In this document: positions 1 to 8,254 of the stretch, one piece after another | Numbering within the stretch: the first letter of the stretch is position 1 | Layout of the letters: the number at the start of each line of letters is the position of its first letter | NCBI GenBank assembly: GCA_036557785.1 | Contig: DATBGZ010000015.1 | Location: forward strand, 62,001-126,000 | Direction of reading: 5' to 3' | Source: DATBGZ01 sp036557785 | GTDB taxonomy: Bacteria > Actinomycetota > Actinomycetes > Mycobacteriales > Micromonosporaceae | DNA: 64,000 bases | Translations under genes and position numbers: made by a program | The notes under the pieces: model-generated | The model's database searches: none | Seen by the model: the letters and a program-made list of their open reading frames with translations, nothing else | What the model was told of the DNA's origin: nothing

Positions 1-144
1 TGCCGCTCCCTCGGGGTCGCCGCAGTCGCGGCCCGGGCCGCCCACAGCCCCTCGAGCACACCGCGCACTTCGGTGATCCCCAGTGCCTCCTCCTTGGAGA
101 CCGGGCGCACCCAGGCTCCGCGGTTGGCCGGACCACGTTCGGCA
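1..144 (-). pseudogene. GntR-family FCD-domain regulator fragment
   Basis: Reading the minus strand from about 144 to the window edge gives NRGAWVRPVSKEEALGITEV followed by RGVLEGLWAARAAT. This matches the start of the FCD ligand-binding domain of GntR regulators, where the linker from the winged helix enters the first helix. Upstream in the same frame there is no recognisable winged-helix sequence, so the N-terminus is missing or decayed. The rest lies outside the window. The assignment rests on motif resemblance over about 45 residues only. Confidence 0.45.
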
Positions 145-235
145 TGCCGTCGATGCCGGCTCCCCGCCAGGCACCCTTCATCGACGCGGGCAGCTCGGCA
201 CCGCGGGGGCGGTCGTCCACTCGGGAGGCGGGGGA

Positions 236-768
236 ATCTTGCCGATGCGGATGCGTCGACTGAGCATGGCCGAGCGGGGCATCGAAACGCCGACCGTGAG
301 CCTGGCCGCAGTGCTGGCCGGTAACCGCGATGTCGGCGGGGCCACCCGGCTTCGGTTGACGGACCATGTCGAGGAGATCGTTGGTCGGGCTTTCTGGCAA
401 TTCGGCGACTGGCACCCCGTGGTGCGTCGGGCGGAGCTGGACGCGTACCTGGACAACGTCGTACAACGCGAGTTCCCCGACCAGGGCTACCCAGTCCGCC
501 GGCCGGCCGCGCTGCGTGCGTGGCTTGCCGCACACGCGCCCGCGACATCGACGATGACGGCCTATTCGAAGATCCTGAACGCGGCTCACTGCCGGGCTGG
601 CGAACAAGCCGGCCCAGGAGACGACGCTTGCTTACCGCGACGCCCTGTCGTCTTTGTGGTTGCTCGATGCGGTACCACCGTGGATCCCCAGCTACAACCA
701 CCTGGACCGACTCGGCCAGTCCCCCAAACCCCACCTCGCCAACCCCGCGCTGGCCGCCCGACTGTGCT
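236..768 (+). pseudogene. Decayed DUF4143-type AAA ATPase (C-terminal part)
   Basis: Residues such as AELDAYLDNVVQREFPDQGY and RRPAALRAWLAAHAPATST resemble the DUF4143 part of actinobacterial ATP-binding proteins that carry an N-terminal AAA domain and a C-terminal nuclease-like domain. Near position 595 the homology shifts by one frame and continues as ETTLAYRDALSSLWLLDAVP and NHLDRLGQSPKPHLANPALA up to about 765. The AAA domain is absent and there is at least one frameshift, so this is a remnant. It stops where IS110 transposase similarity begins, which suggests that the insertion or a later deletion removed the C-terminus. Confidence 0.6.
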
Positions 769-1278
769 GCCGGCGTACGCGGCGACGGTGCGGGCGCAGA
801 CCGCGATCCTGGCGGTCATCAACGCTCAGGTCGAGGCCATGCAAAGCAGGTCGACGCCCATTTCTAAGCACCCGGACGCTGAGGTCTACCTCAGCCAGCC
901 CGGCCTCGGCGTGGTGCTCGGCGCTCGGGTGCTTGCCGAGTTCGGCGATGACAGGGACCGCTCCGCCGATGCCAGGGCCCGAACGCAACTACGGCGGTGC
1001 CAGCCCGATACCCCGCCAGTCAGGCAGAAGAAAGTCGTGCTGGATCGGTACGTCCACAACGACAGGCTCATCGACGCACTCGGCCGCCAGGCCCTGTCCG
1101 CACTGACCGCCTCGCCCGATGCGAGCGCCTACTACCGGCAACTGCGCGCACGCGGAACCAGCCACCACGCCGCGCTGCGCCAGCTCGGCAACCGCCTCGT
1201 CGGCATCCTCCACGGCTACCTCAAGACCGGCACCGCCTACAACGAAGCCACAGCCTGGCCCACCGACCAAGATCAACA
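769..1278 (+). pseudogene. IS110-family transposase remnant (C-terminal half)
   Basis: The stretch contains LSQPGLGVVLGARVLAEFGD, VVLDRYVHNDRLIDALGRQA and HHAALRQLGNRLVGILHGYL, the conserved C-terminal Transposase_20 region of IS110 elements. The N-terminal RuvC-like DEDD half is missing. Frame changes are visible: around 865 the sequence before KHPDAE runs in another frame, and RNYGGASPI near 985 sits in a different frame from the flanking parts. It is abutted to the DUF4143 remnant and is presumably inactive. Confidence 0.7.
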
Positions 1279-1349
1279 GGTTGCGACAAAGGCCATGGGA
1301 TGTCTGAGCAGCGCAAATGCGGTTCGAATAGAGCCAGCACGATCAGACG

Positions 1350-1649
1350 CTATTCGTTGTCGCGATCCAGAAGGTGGGTGACGGGCAGTTCGGTCTCGGC
1401 GTACGCAACCGCAATGCGGCCGCCGGGGCGGTGCTCGGTGCGGGTCCGGTAGCACGCGCGCCAAGGAACCGACGGCCGCTCTACGTGGCTAAGCAGGGCG
1501 CGGTCATCGGCCAGGACGTCGGGCGGCTCGCGTACACCGAAGATCACATGTGTCGAGCTATTGCGCCCCTGGAGGGGCGGGAACTCTCCAAGATCTCGGA
1601 TCTTGTCCACAGTCGCGGCAGCGACGAGGCCTGCGCCGAAGCAGATCAT
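1350..1649 (-). CDS. Hypothetical protein downstream of the aminotransferase
   Basis: This is an open frame of 99 codons that starts 40 bases downstream of the class V aminotransferase stop on the same strand. I do not recognise a family. It has coherent stretches (for example LADDRALLSHVERPSVPWRA) rather than arginine/proline-rich noise, so it may be the tail of a gene once in the aminotransferase operon. Because the region is full of pseudogenes it may also be a fragment. Confidence 0.3.
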   Translation of the reverse strand: MICFGAGLVAAATVDKIRDLGEFPPLQGRNSSTHVIFGVREPPDVLADDRALLSHVERPSVPWRACYRTRTEHRPGGRIAVAYAETELPVTHLLDRDNE

Positions 1650-1688
1650 GTCACCCGCGGCCCGGGCGCCTGGCCCTGCCGGATCTTG

Positions 1689-2884
1689 TCAGGCGAGGAC
1701 TTTCATCGCCTCCTGCACCCCGCTCGCCCGCACCGGGACGCCCGCCGCAGTAAGCCCCATCTCGACGCCGCTCAGAGCTCCCACGAGCGCAAGGGGCCCG
1801 AGACTCCCGAGATGGCCGATGCGGATGGTCCGATCTGCCAGGATGCCGAGTCCGGCGCCCAGCGACATGTCGAACCGGTCGTGCACGAGCTGCCGAAATC
1901 GGGGAGCGTCGACGGACTCCGGCAGCATGACGGCCGTGACAGTGTTGGAGTACTCGGCCGGGTCCGCGCAGACCACGTCCAGCCCCCACGCGAACACCGC
2001 GGAGCGAGTCGCTTGAGCGAGCCGATCGTGCCGCTCGAAAACGTGCGGCAGCCCCTCCTCATCGAGGAGCCTCATAGCCTCCGCCAGCCCGAAGAGCAGG
2101 TTGGTCGGGGGCGTCCAAGGGAAGAAGCCATTCTCGTTCGCGGCGATGACCGGCGCCCAGTCCCAATAGGACCGGTGCAGTTTGGCCCGCTTTGCCGCCG
2201 CGAGGGCGCGAGTGCTCGGCACGTTGAAGCCCAGCCCGGGCGGCAGCATCAGGCCCTTCTGCGAACACGCGATGGTGACGTCGACACCCCATTCGTCGTG
2301 CCTGTAATCCGTCGACGCCAACGAAGAGATGGTGTCGACCATCAGGAGTGCGGGATGCCCGGCCCTGTCCATGGCGGCACGGATCTCGGACAGGCGGCTG
2401 CGGACACCAGTGGAGGTCTCGTTGTGTACCACCATGACGGCAGCAGTTGACTGATCTCGATCAAAGGCAAGGTGCTGTTCGACCGCTTCGGGCGAGACCC
2501 CGTGACGCCAGTCACCAGGGATGAAGTCGACCTGGAGTCCGAGACGCTCGGCCATTTTCCGCCACAACGTGGCGAAGTGTCCGGTCTCAAATGCGAGCAC
2601 CCGGTCACCCGGCGACAACGTATTGACGAGGGCCGCCTCCCACGCTCCAGTGCCCGACGAGGGAAAGATCACTACGGGCTGCCGGGTTGCGAATACGGTC
2701 TGGAGCTTCCCAGCAGGTCACGGGTGAGCTCCGCGAACTCGCCACTTCGGTGGTCGATCGTCGGCCTGGCGATGGCGCGCAAGACGCTGGGCGGCACCTG
2801 TGACGGACCTGGCGTCTGCAGGACGTGCTGATTACCGGACTGACGCACGAAGCTCGTCCCTTCGATCGTGCCGTGTAGCGGCAC
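1689..2884 (-). pseudogene. Class V aminotransferase (serine-glyoxylate / alanine-glyoxylate type), frameshifted
   Basis: The gene codes for a PLP-dependent fold-type I aminotransferase of the AGXT/SGAT group, which moves an amino group from serine or alanine to glyoxylate or pyruvate. The N-terminal piece (2884 down to about 2711) carries LQTPGPSQVPPSVLRAIARP. The main piece (2672 to 1689, 327 codons) has FPSSGTGAWEAALVNTLSPG, the PLP-aspartate region MVDTISSLAS and the Schiff-base lysine in CSQKGLMLPPG. The two pieces are in different frames. Restoring one base at the CCC run near 2709-2711 reads straight through as LLGKLQTVFATRQPVVIFPS. Apart from this the protein looks complete, so it is either a recent mutation or a sequence error. 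It is divergent from an IclR regulator that probably controls it. Confidence 0.75.
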
Positions 2885-3023
2885 ACCGTGCCGTAAGATG
2901 AAACGAGGCTAGTTCCCGCTGCTCGCTCCGGTCAACACCCACAGCGAGTTGAAGAGTTTGCGAATGGGATGGTCGACGATGGGGCGGCCGTACGCGGAAC
3001 GCCGTTCTGGAGGTGAGGGCCGG
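2885..3023. promoter_or_regulatory. Divergent promoter region, aminotransferase / IclR regulator
   Basis: The 139 bases between the two start codons must contain both promoters and the likely IclR operator. A strong ribosome binding site, GGAGGT at 3009-3014, lies nine bases before the ATG at 3024 and fixes the regulator start there rather than at the in-frame ATGs at 2949 or 2979. I could not assign -35/-10 boxes with confidence. Confidence 0.45.
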
Positions 3024-3767
3024 ATGCGCAACGTACTGAACACGTTCCGCGTGCTGGATGAGGTGGCCGCGCGTCGGCCGATCGGCGTCGGTGAGCTGGC
3101 CAGGGTGCTCGGCATGCCGAAGAGCTCAGTCCAGCGGTCGTTGATGGCGTTGCGCGAGGCCGCATGGATCAAGCCGGCGCCCGGTGACGTGACCAAGTGG
3201 ACCATGACGACCAAGGCGCTTCGGCTTGGCTACCTGGCGACCGACCTGAACCTGCGCGACGCGGCACTTCCCGTGATGGAGGAACTGCGCGAGACAACGA
3301 ACGAGACGATTCATCTGATGATCCCGGAAGGATCCAAGATCATCTTGATTGAACGGATGCAGACCCTGCAGCCGGTCCGGATCGTCCTGCCGCTGGGGAT
3401 CGGGTTACCGCTTCATGCCTCGGCCAACGGGAAGGCTGTCCTCGCCTACTGCTCGCAGGGAATGGTCGAGCAGGTTATCGCCGCGGGCCTGCAGTCCTTC
3501 TCCGAGACGACCATCACCGACCCCGAGGTGCTGCTCGCCGAGCTTGCAGTGATCCGGCAGCGCGGCTACGCGACCAACGAAGGCGAATGGCGCTCGGACA
3601 TCGCGGCGGTAGCCGCACCCGTCTTCGACGACGGCCCAGAACCAGCGGCGAGCCTGAGCATCTCCACCCCCAGTCGCCGGATGTCCCCCGCGGTGAGGGG
3701 CAGGTTCGGCGAGCTTGTCACCCACTCCGCGCGTGCGCTCAGCGAGGCGCTGGGCCGCCAGCCCTGA
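3024..3767 (+). CDS. IclR-family transcriptional regulator
   Basis: This is a 247-residue DNA-binding regulator. The N-terminal winged helix is visible as VLDEVAARRPIGVGELARVL then GMPKSSVQRSLMAL. The C-terminal IclR effector domain contains LPLGIGLPLHASANGKAVLA, the usual small-molecule pocket region, and YATNEGEWRSDIAAVAAPVF. Length and domain order are normal for the family. Such proteins usually repress or activate a neighbouring catabolic gene, and here the divergent aminotransferase is the obvious target. That link is inferred from position, and the target gene is frameshifted, so the regulator may now be orphaned. Confidence 0.9.
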   Translation: MRNVLNTFRVLDEVAARRPIGVGELARVLGMPKSSVQRSLMALREAAWIKPAPGDVTKWTMTTKALRLGYLATDLNLRDAALPVMEELRETTNETIHLMIPEGSKIILIERMQTLQPVRIVLPLGIGLPLHASANGKAVLAYCSQGMVEQVIAAGLQSFSETTITDPEVLLAELAVIRQRGYATNEGEWRSDIAAVAAPVFDDGPEPAASLSISTPSRRMSPAVRGRFGELVTHSARALSEALGRQP

Positions 3768-4511
3768 CCCAGTGGGCAGAGGCCGACCGACTGCGTGTCA
3801 AGTACCGCGGCCACCCCGACGTTGTCGCCGAGACGGTCGGCCGCCCCCGCCTCGCATCGATCATCGACCGCGCCCAGTCGTCATGGTCGTGTGCCGCTAC
3901 TCCATCTTGCTCAAACCGATGCATGTTTGATCAGATGCGAATACGCACTACTCGGCTGGGTCGCGAAGCATTCGCTCAGGTCCGCGGCAACCCTGCAGGA
4001 GTGGCGACGCCTTGATCCATCGACGGATTATTCCGACGGCTGCGGAAAGCCCGCGCCATGCTTCGGCTGCGACCCGGGTGGCCGGCCTCCCGGCCGTGCG
4101 GAAGGCGTGCTGTCCATCGTGGACTGTGCTGCGACGTCCGGCATGCCGCGCAATGACCGGTCAACATGGACGACTTAGTGGAGCTCGAGTCACGCGTCGC
4201 CGTGGTCGGCAAGCCCAACCTGGACGCTCACTGGTTCGGGCGCTCGCCGAGGGCAGAGCTTCGAGCGGTTGGTTCCCGCGGCATCGACCGACTCCGCCGC
4301 CGACGCGTACCTGAGGTCGAGCGCGCCTGCCCCCACGCGCGGAATGGGCTGCCCGGAACACCACGAGGCCGGTCGACGACGGTACTGTTCCGAGCCGTCG
4401 CTGTCCCAGCTCTTCCGCGGTTGCTCCTAGCGTTCATGATCGCCTCACAACGCCTCCGAGGTTCTTGCAACGGGCTCAAGATCGTTCTTCCAGGTTCCTT
4501 CCTAAGCTCTT
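3768..4511. other. Non-coding or decayed stretch before the IS element
   Basis: About 740 bases lie between the IclR gene and the IS1380 element. Short open frames occur in several phases, but none shows a recognisable domain or a convincing ribosome binding site. Near the right end (4476-4500) the sequence TCAAGATCGTTCTTCC resembles TCAAGATCGTCTTTCC beyond the other side of the IS at 6209-6224, so the element seems to have inserted into an already repetitive TTCC-rich tract. Confidence 0.5.
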
Positions 4512-4516
4512 CTAAG
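4512..4516. repeat. Left target-site duplication CTAAG
   Basis: This 5-bp sequence directly abuts the left terminal repeat of the IS and is repeated at 6197-6201. Confidence 0.8.
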
Positions 4517-6196
4517 CCTTAATCCACGGATGAACTGACCCGGGGGGAGTGTCGCAGACGCGATGATGCCCTCTGAACTGGGAAGATCGAAGTTGCTGAA
4601 GCTCAGATCTTCCGTTCGAGAGGGCACCCTCGAGGTGAGGTTACTCCACGGTGGCGGCCGGCTCCGCGTAGCGTTTGACGATCCCGACCTCGTGTCGCAC
4701 TCCGGTCTGGTGCCGGCGATGGAATTGGCCGAAGCGTGCGACCTGCACGGCATCGTCGCCGAACACGTGCGTATCGCCGGTCATCGGGGAGCCAACCCGG
4801 GCGGGAAGGTCGCCACGCTGGTGGCGGGGATGCTGACGGGAGCGGACAGCATCGACGATGTTGATGATCTGCGCAGTGGCGGGATGCCGTCGCTGTTCGG
4901 CGGCATCTACGCCCCGTCCACGTTGGGGGAGTTCCTGCGCGCGTTGCACCACGGCAACGTGCGCCAGTTGCAGGCCGCAGCCCGCGAGTTCCTCGTTCAG
5001 CTTGCTGGCCGTGGCCGGCTGCTGCCCGGCGCCGGTGGGGTGGCGTTCCTGGACGTGGACTCGTTGCTGCGCCGGGTGTACGGCAAACAGAAGCAGGGCG
5101 CCGGGTTCGGCCACGCGAAGGTCGGCGGCTACCAGTTGCTCCTGCGTGGCCTCAACCCGCTGATCGCGACGTTGAGCACTCCGGACGCGGCGCCGCTGAT
5201 CGTCGCGACCCAGCTGCGGGCCGGCAACGCCGGCTCGTCACGCGGCGCCGCGTCGCTGCTGGCCGAGGCCATCATCACCACCAAGGCGGTGCTGGCCGCC
5301 CAGCATAGCCGCGGCGGAGAACTGGTGGTACGGGCGGATTCCGCGTTCTACGGCCGCAAGTTCATCGCCGCTTGCCGGCGCGCCGGAGTCCGGTTCTCGG
5401 TCACCATCGCCCAGACCGCCAAGGTCAAGACGACGATCGCCACGATCCCGGACGACGGCTGGGCCGAGATTGAATACCCCCACCCGATCTGGGATGAGGA
5501 CCAGCAGCGGTTCGTCTCCCGCGCCCAGGTCGCCGAGACCATCTACACCGCCTTCAGCGGCCGGTGGCGTGTCACCGCCCGCCTCATCGTGCGCCGCATC
5601 CCCGATCTGCGAAAGTCCACCGTGGACGATCAGGGCGTGCTGTTCCCAGTCTGGCGTTACCACGCCGTGTTCACCGACAGCCCGTTCATCCTCGTCCAGG
5701 CCGAGGAGCAGCACCGCGGTCACGCGGTCGTCGAGCAACTGTTCGCCGAGATCATCGACGGCCCGCTGGCTCACCTGCCATCCGGGAAGTTCAACGCCAA
5801 CAACGCGTGGCTGACCTGCATCGGTATGGCGCACAACCTGACCCGGGCCGTCGGCATGCTCGCCGGCATGGGCATGGCCCGCGCCCGCACCATCCGGCGG
5901 CGGCTGGTCCACGTTGCCGGCAGCGTCGCTCGGCACGCCCGAACCACCATCCTGCACATGCCCGAGTACTGGCCCTGGCAGCACCAGTGGCTACGGCTCT
6001 TCAACGCGGTACACGCCCCACCCGGCTGATCGTCCACACGCGACGATCACAGCGGCCGAGCGGCCAACCCCGATCTCCGACAACCAGCTCCGAGCAACCC
6101 GGCGACGAGACCGGACGCAACACCCTGAACCGACAGCCACAATCACGATCGCAAGATCAGCAAGCCGTCACGCGCCATATCATCCGTGGATCAAGG
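4517..6196 (+). mobile_element. IS1380-family insertion sequence, intact with target-site duplication
   Basis: The left terminal repeat CCTTAATCCACGGATGA (4517-4533) is matched by the inverted right end at 6180-6196, which reads CCTTGATCCACGGATGA on the other strand: 16 of 17 positions agree. Immediately outside, CTAAG occurs at 4512-4516 and again at 6197-6201, a 5-bp direct repeat of the size expected for this family. The element is 1680 bp and holds one full-length transposase gene. Matching ends, an intact gene and an intact target duplication point to a fairly recent insertion. Confidence 0.92.
4563..6029 (+). CDS. IS1380-family transposase
   Basis: This is a 488-residue DDE transposase. 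Family landmarks include GANPGGKVATLVAGMLTGAD then SIDDVDDLRSGGM in the N-terminal part, FLDVDSLLRRVYGKQKQGAG around the first catalytic aspartate, VVRADSAFYGRKFIAACRRA with a further aspartate, and HLPSGKFNANNAWLTCIGMA near the C-terminal region with the final acidic/helix segment. The length is normal for IS1380 proteins. The start at 4563 follows a GGGGGGAG tract at an unusually wide spacing, and a later start (GTG near 4635) is possible because family homology begins about there. It acts on the terminal repeats at 4517 and 6196. Confidence 0.93.
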   Translation: MMPSELGRSKLLKLRSSVREGTLEVRLLHGGGRLRVAFDDPDLVSHSGLVPAMELAEACDLHGIVAEHVRIAGHRGANPGGKVATLVAGMLTGADSIDDVDDLRSGGMPSLFGGIYAPSTLGEFLRALHHGNVRQLQAAAREFLVQLAGRGRLLPGAGGVAFLDVDSLLRRVYGKQKQGAGFGHAKVGGYQLLLRGLNPLIATLSTPDAAPLIVATQLRAGNAGSSRGAASLLAEAIITTKAVLAAQHSRGGELVVRADSAFYGRKFIAACRRAGVRFSVTIAQTAKVKTTIATIPDDGWAEIEYPHPIWDEDQQRFVSRAQVAETIYTAFSGRWRVTARLIVRRIPDLRKSTVDDQGVLFPVWRYHAVFTDSPFILVQAEEQHRGHAVVEQLFAEIIDGPLAHLPSGKFNANNAWLTCIGMAHNLTRAVGMLAGMGMARARTIRRRLVHVAGSVARHARTTILHMPEYWPWQHQWLRLFNAVHAPPG

Positions 6197-6201
6197 CTAA
6201 G
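6197..6201. repeat. Right target-site duplication CTAAG
   Basis: This 5-bp sequence directly abuts the right terminal repeat of the IS and is identical to 4512-4516. Confidence 0.8.
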
Positions 6202-6249
6202 GCCTCGTCAAGATCGTCTTTCCGAAGCACTTCAGGCTATTCCACGCCG

Positions 6250-6560
6250 CTTCCAAACCTGGTCCTTCCCCGCGACAGTCCGGGCAGCGGGAAGGGGCAA
6301 CGCGGCAGGTCACGCGACCTATGGCATCGATAGTGGTGGCGGTGGTTTGGAAGGGCGGTCGGGGTGTTGCGTGCGGCCTGTTCCAAGCGCCCCTTCCACG
6401 TTCGCGGCCTGCCCACAGGGTTTGGAGGGACCGCGGCGTTTCTTCTGAGCCGTTCCGAGTCTCTTCCTGGGGTGTTTGGAAGAGACGACCGCGCCGTTCC
6501 AAGGCGGGCAGGGTTCTTCTGAAGGTGTGGGTTTGGAAGGGCACGCGTTCTTCCAAACCT
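6250..6560. repeat. Cluster of GTTTGGAAG / CTTCCAAAC repeats
   Basis: The motif (G)TTTGGA(A)G recurs at 6345, 6420 (TTTGGAGG), 6474 and 6531, and in the opposite direction (CTTCCAAACC) at 6250 and 6550. Copies 6530-6539 and 6550-6559 form a perfect 10-bp inverted repeat around a 10-base centre. Further TTCCAA and TTCC words are dense between them. The same-strand copies lie 54-75 bases apart. No gene is supported from 6202 to 6768. Such arrays beside an excisionase-like gene can be replication iterons or regulator sites of an integrative element, but the function here is not shown. Confidence 0.6.
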
Positions 6561-6768
6561 TCTTCCAGGACGGGGGCTGTGGATAGCGGCGATGGACCAA
6601 AAAGGCCGGTGCTGCCCTTCCCGACGTCAGATTGGGTGTCGCAGATGACTGGGCAACAGTGGGGCCACACAGTGCGCGACGGGGATGGGCCAGCCTCTCC
6701 TGCACGAGCCGGCAGCACGCGAGCATCCGCGTCACGCCGCGACTGCCCGACGGAACAGGAGCAGGTAG

Positions 6769-6993
6769 ATGACCGCGAGCACCGACGCCGCCACCTGGAC
6801 CATCGACGCTGTTCGCAGTCTGGGGACGACCACCGGCGTGGAGACCGCCGGCGCCATACTCGGCATCGGCCGCACCAAGGCGTACGAGCTCGCCAAGGCC
6901 GGCACGTTCCCGGTCGCCGTGCTCAGGATTGGCCGCCGCTACGTCGTGCCCGTACCGCCGCTCCTGACCTTGCTTGGCGCCCCAGCCGAGTAA
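6769..6993 (+). CDS. Excisionase-like / MerR-like helix-turn-helix protein
   Basis: This 74-residue protein has the HTH_17-type core TAGAILGIGRTKAYELAKAG followed by the wing RIGRRYVVPVPPLL, typical of excisionases (Xis) and small DNA-binding proteins of actinomycete integrative elements. It lies about 150 bases from the 3' end of a tRNA-Val gene, the usual attachment site for such elements, and next to a repeat cluster. No integrase is present in the window, so this is probably a leftover of an integrated element whose recombinase has been lost. The ATG start is preceded by GGAGCAGGTAG, a reasonable ribosome binding site. Confidence 0.75.
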   Translation: MTASTDAATWTIDAVRSLGTTTGVETAGAILGIGRTKAYELAKAGTFPVAVLRIGRRYVVPVPPLLTLLGAPAE

Positions 6994-7094
6994 CCGGTTC
7001 TCCTGCGCGGTACATCCGGGAACTCCGGCGTGTTAAATTCTGCGGCTGGATGACGCCCGATCCCACGGACAAATCACGGACAAAAGATCTTGAG

Positions 7095-7122
7095 GGCCAC
7101 TTCCCGAGCTTGGAAAGTGGCC
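7095..7122. terminator. Hairpin between HTH gene and tRNA-Val
   Basis: GGCCACTT (7095-7102) pairs perfectly with AAGTGGCC (7115-7122) around a 12-base loop. It may act as a terminator for the HTH gene from the left or for tRNA-Val from the right. There is no T tract, as is common in actinobacteria. Confidence 0.5.
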
Positions 7123-7139
7123 TATGACCTGCGCCTTTG

Positions 7140-7214
7140 TGGTGGGCGATACTGGGATCGAACCAGTGACCTCTTCGGTGTGAACGAAGCGCTCTCCCGC
7201 TGAGCTAATCGCCC
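7140..7214 (-). tRNA. tRNA-Val (anticodon CAC)
   Basis: On the minus strand the acceptor arm GGGCGAT pairs with ATCGCCC. The D arm contains GCTCAGCGGGAGAGC. The anticodon stem CTTCG/CGAAG encloses the loop TTCACAC with anticodon CAC. The T arm is ACTGG-TTCGATC-CCAGT. The discriminator A is followed directly by an encoded CCA. All stems pair. Its 3' end faces the accessory region on the left, consistent with use as an integration site. Confidence 0.95.
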
Positions 7215-7775
7215 GGGATGGTCCCCGAGCCTACCCGACGCGACGCTGGACCTGCATCCGGGTAAGTCGGGCACGCAAGCGCGCCGGCGCCAGGAAGGTA
7301 CGCCGAAGACACCAGGCGGCCGGCGTCAGGAAGGTACGCCGAACGCAGGGCGCACCGGGTCCGACAGCGGTAGCGTTTGGGGTACGCAGGGCGGTTGTGG
7401 TGCCCGCCGTACGGTCCAGGAAGTCCCCGCAGTCATTGCCCGGATTTGTCCGGGATGTCAACACCAGGAGGCCGACCACGCGTGAGGTTTGTACGAATGG
7501 TCACGGGCGGCCGCTGTCGGAAACCACCAACTCGTTCGCAGGGCCCTATCCGTCACTCTGGCGCCCCGTGCGCGTTACCGGAGTAAGACCGTGTACGGCA
7601 CGGCCGGCCACCCCTGAACCTGTCCGCGAGACAGAGCAAAGACAGGCAGCCACAAGATTCCTACCACTACCGGGTGAGAGATCAGCTGATGGCGTCGCAG
7701 CACGATGAAGACGGTCGGAGTATGGGCATGCGGGGCAGCGGGGGCGCCTCGCAGCAGGGCCGGGGGGAGTCAGCC
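7215..7775. other. Intergenic region with a 24-bp direct repeat
   Basis: No convincing gene lies in these 560 bases. A 24-bp unit at 7284-7307 recurs at 7320-7343 with one mismatch, 36 bases start to start; its core is CAGGAAGGTACGCCGAA. The right part must contain the promoter of the SsgA-like gene, and GGGGGGAG at 7762-7769 is that gene's ribosome binding site. Confidence 0.6.
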
Positions 7776-8207
7776 ATGAGTGCCATACGTCCGCAGACCG
7801 TCGAGGTCGAGACATCGCTCCGCCTCGTGGCTCCCGACGCGACGGCGCTGCCGGTGCGCGCGAGCCTGCGGTATGACCCGGCCGACCCGTACGCCGTGCA
7901 CGTCCTGTTCCACGCGGACAACGCCACGGGCGAGACCGTGAGCTGGTCGTTCGCCCGCGAACTGCTGGTGACCGGTCTCGATGAGCCGGCGGGCATCGGA
8001 GACGTACGGGTGTGGCCATGGGCGACGCCTCGCGGAGACTTCGTCGCCCTGGCCCTGTCCTCCCCGGACGGAAATGCCCTCTTCGAGGTACCGCGCAGCG
8101 TCCTCGTCCGCTTCCTGCGGCGCACGTACGTGGTGGTGGCGCGTGGTCGCGAAACCGACCACCTCGACGTGGATGCCGCGCTCGTCCGGTTGCTCGCCGG
8201 CCGCTGA
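7776..8207 (+). CDS. SsgA-like sporulation/cell-division regulator (SsgB type)
   Basis: This 143-residue protein belongs to the SALP family found only in morphologically complex actinobacteria, where SsgB-type members help place FtsZ for sporulation septation. Diagnostic parts are LPVRASLRYDPADPYAVHVL with FHADNATGETVSWSFARELL, then GDVRVWPWATPRGDFVALAL and FEVPRSVLVRFLRRTYVVVA. Length and conserved order match the family. The ATG at 7776 has a GGGGGGAG site just upstream, so the longer frame from 7674 is not needed. The gene converges on the ABC-transporter operon. It looks intact and core-like, unlike the region to its left. Confidence 0.9.
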   Translation: MSAIRPQTVEVETSLRLVAPDATALPVRASLRYDPADPYAVHVLFHADNATGETVSWSFARELLVTGLDEPAGIGDVRVWPWATPRGDFVALALSSPDGNALFEVPRSVLVRFLRRTYVVVARGRETDHLDVDAALVRLLAGR

Positions 8208-8234
8208 CGCGGCGTACGGAGTAGCACGGAAGGG

Positions 8235-8254
8235 GCCCGGCCGGTGAGCCGGGC
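8235..8254. terminator. Bidirectional terminator hairpin
   Basis: GCCCGGC (8235-8241) pairs with GCCGGGC (8248-8254) around a 6-base loop. It lies between the convergent SsgA-like gene and the ABC ATPase gene, whose stop codon follows directly at 8255. Confidence 0.65.

Noticed and set aside
4010..4031. CCTTGATCCATCGACGGATT, resembling the IS1380 terminal repeat
   Set aside because: It needs a four-base insertion to align with the terminal repeat, and there is no transposase or partner end, so it is probably coincidence or too decayed to use.
4162..4522. 118-codon frame starting at an ATG left of the IS element
   Set aside because: No ribosome binding site, no domain, and it runs into the IS end; composition is like the surrounding non-coding sequence.
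1..7139. Search for a second copy of the tRNA-Val 3' end as the other attachment site
   Set aside because: No copy of the T-arm/acceptor sequence was seen left of the tRNA within the window, so the element's other boundary cannot be placed.
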